From contig JBBSNI010000026.1 of assembly GCA_038232695.1 (NCBI GenBank), forward strand, positions 1-26,654: a stretch of DNA of 26,654 nt, in the 5' to 3' direction. Below are positions 25,129 to 26,654 of this stretch, piece after piece (position 1 is the stretch's first letter; each line of letters begins with the position of its first letter). The notes below the pieces were generated by a model. That model was not told where the DNA came from. It worked only from the letters and a program-made list of their open reading frames with translations, and ran no database searches. Both the position numbers and the translations under genes were made by a program. The stretch is from JAJNNC01 sp038232695. GTDB taxonomy: Bacteria; Bacteroidota; Bacteroidia; Cytophagales; Cyclobacteriaceae.

Positions 25129-26613
25129 TTAGACAGCCACCTGCTTGCGGACGCCTACGCTGATGAGGTGCAGTCCCAGAAAGGTAAAGGCTCCGTTGAT
25201 GATCAAAACAAAAAATCCGAACTGAAACCCATTGAACCAGGCAGCGGAATTGATGTCAATGATAAAACTTAGCATAGGCGCCAGCACGCACACCAGGGGA
25301 ACCCAGCGGTCTTTTACCTGCCTGCCGGTATAAAGCCCATAGGCATACAAACCCAGCAAAGGTCCATAGGTATACCCTGCTACCTTAAATACCGCCACGA
25401 TCACACTCTCGTTGTTGATCGCCCTGAAAATAAGGATAACGGCAAATAGCAGCAGCGAAAACATCAGATGCACTTTGATGCGGGTGGTTTTGTCCACATC
25501 TTTTGCCTTTTCTGCCTGTGTTTGCTGAGGTTTGTTATCGCCCAGCCCCAGGATGTCTACACAAAATGAAGTGGTTAGGGCGGTTAGGGCTGAGTCGGCG
25601 CTGGAATAGGCAGCCGCTATGATGCCCAGCAGAAAGATAATGCCAACAAAAGCACTGAAATGGTTGATCGCCAGCATCGGGAACAGTTCGTCGGAACGCG
25701 ACGGCAGCGCAATGCCTTTCTCACTGGCATAAATATACAGCAGAGCACCCAGCGACAGGAAAAAAATATTGGCAAACACCAGGGTGATGGTAAACCACTT
25801 CATGTTCTTTTGCGCGTCTGCCAGGTTTTTGCACGTCAGGTTTTTCTGCATCATATCCTGGTCGAGCCCGGTCATCACGATGGCAATGAAAGCACCTGAT
25901 ATAAACTGTTTGAAGAAGTTGGTGCCGCTCTGCCAGTCCCAAAAGAATATTTTAGACATATTACTGCTCTCAACCGTACTGAAAAGTTCGACCGGCGTAA
26001 GGTTCAGCTCGCTGCCAATCAGATAAATCGTAACGCCTACCGACAATAGCATAAAAAAGGTCTGCAGGGTATCTGTCCAGACAATCGTTTTGATACCGCC
26101 CCGGAAGGTGTACATCCAGATCAGAAAGATCGTGACCAGCACGGTAAGCCAGAAAGGGGTACCTATTTTGTCGAAGAAAGCGATCTGCAAGACGCCAGCG
26201 ACCAGGAACAGGCGGAAGGAAGAACCGATCAGGCGGGAAAGCAGGAAGAAGGAGGCGCCCGTTTTGTAGGACCAATAGCCAAACCGCCGTTGCAGGTAAC
26301 CGTAGATAGACACCAGGTTGAGCTTATAATACAGCGGCATCAGCACCAGGGCAATAAAGGCGTACCCAGGTACATAACCCAGCACCACCTGGAAATAAGC
26401 AAACTGTGAATTGCCTACCTCGCCCGGCACAGAGATAAAAGTAACCCCGGAAAGCGAAGCGCCGATCATACCAAAAGCCACTAAGTACCAGGGCGACTGG
26501 CGGTTGCCGGTAAAGAAGGTCTGGTTGTCGGCATTACGGGAGGTGAAATAAGAGATGCCCAGCAGCAAGCTGAAATATCCTGCAATGACTGAAAAAACTA
26601 ATAAAGGCGACAT
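25129..26613 (-). CDS. Sodium:solute symporter (SSS family)
   Basis: 494 residues with about 13 transmembrane helices, in the LeuT-fold sodium/solute symporter family. Family landmarks are NADNQTFFTGNRQSPWYLVA near the start, MIGASLSGVTFISVPGEVG, YGYLQRRFGYWSYKTGA, WTDTLQTFFML, TGLDQDMMQKNLTCKNLADA (the conserved DQxxxQR-like helix region) and GIIAAAYSSADSALTALTTSFC, with the serine-rich sodium site SSADSALTAL. It should co-import a small organic solute with sodium across the inner membrane. The substrate cannot be told from sequence. Its 3' end faces the repeat array. The start at 26613 gives a normal N-terminal helix. Confidence 0.92.
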   Translation of the reverse strand: MSPLLVFSVIAGYFSLLLGISYFTSRNADNQTFFTGNRQSPWYLVAFGMIGASLSGVTFISVPGEVGNSQFAYFQVVLGYVPGYAFIALVLMPLYYKLNLVSIYGYLQRRFGYWSYKTGASFFLLSRLIGSSFRLFLVAGVLQIAFFDKIGTPFWLTVLVTIFLIWMYTFRGGIKTIVWTDTLQTFFMLLSVGVTIYLIGSELNLTPVELFSTVESSNMSKIFFWDWQSGTNFFKQFISGAFIAIVMTGLDQDMMQKNLTCKNLADAQKNMKWFTITLVFANIFFLSLGALLYIYASEKGIALPSRSDELFPMLAINHFSAFVGIIFLLGIIAAAYSSADSALTALTTSFCVDILGLGDNKPQQTQAEKAKDVDKTTRIKVHLMFSLLLFAVILIFRAINNESVIVAVFKVAGYTYGPLLGLYAYGLYTGRQVKDRWVPLVCVLAPMLSFIIDINSAAWFNGFQFGFFVLIINGAFTFLGLHLISVGVRKQVAV

Positions 26614-26654
26614 AAGTTATATAGAATGAACGACGAATTTGAAGCTTTTTTTTA

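Overview
The window looks like chromosome from a Bacteroidota bacterium, most likely of the order Cytophagales. I base this on the families present (DUF4834, DUF5916, DUF4112, the long ~630-residue amidophosphoribosyltransferase, a CarB without its C-terminal regulatory domain, carboxypeptidase-regulatory-like proteins, lipoproteins with short Bacteroidota-type signal peptides), on weak Shine-Dalgarno sites at most genes, and on TAnnTTTG-type promoter elements. The genus is not recognisable. There are no rRNA, tRNA, CRISPR, insertion-sequence or phage genes.

Layout. 1-823 (-): fmt, running off the left edge. 971-2098 (+): site-2 protease with CBS domains, with an operator-like palindrome just before its start. 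2104-2445 (-) and 2591-3277 (+): two divergent lipoproteins, the second an MsrA. 3368-3985 (+): a short-chain dehydrogenase relic with its middle missing. 3931-5258 (-): a FIST sensory protein translationally coupled to a small unknown protein. 5413-8540 (-): carB followed by a DUF4834 membrane protein. 8786-11002 (+): DUF5916 outer-membrane protein. 11066-12301 (-): M16 peptidase. 12511-16078 (+): a multi-domain sugar-dehydrogenase/PKD/cytochrome c/CBM6 lipoprotein followed by an SDR oxidoreductase. 16301-17258 (+): a short coding relic and an orphan anti-sigma-like membrane protein. 17331-23716 (-): nuoM-nuoN-purF-DUF4112, closely spaced, then a flavin reductase. 23803-24468 (-): a secreted carboxypeptidase-regulatory-like protein whose start codon lies in the loop of a hairpin. 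24469-25128: the most unusual stretch, with a decayed ArsR-type regulator running directly into a 23-bp tandem repeat array. 25129-26613 (-): a sodium:solute symporter.

Most genes are housekeeping: translation initiation, pyrimidine and purine synthesis (carB and the purF family both use glutamine or its ammonia), respiration (complex I subunits M and N), envelope proteolysis and methionine repair. The accessory signal is concentrated at 24.4-25.1 kb. There, nine contiguous 23-bp units keep fixed flanks while their 10-bp core occurs in either of two reverse-complementary states. I could not match this to a known element. Gene calls rest on reading the translated sequence; no database search was run.
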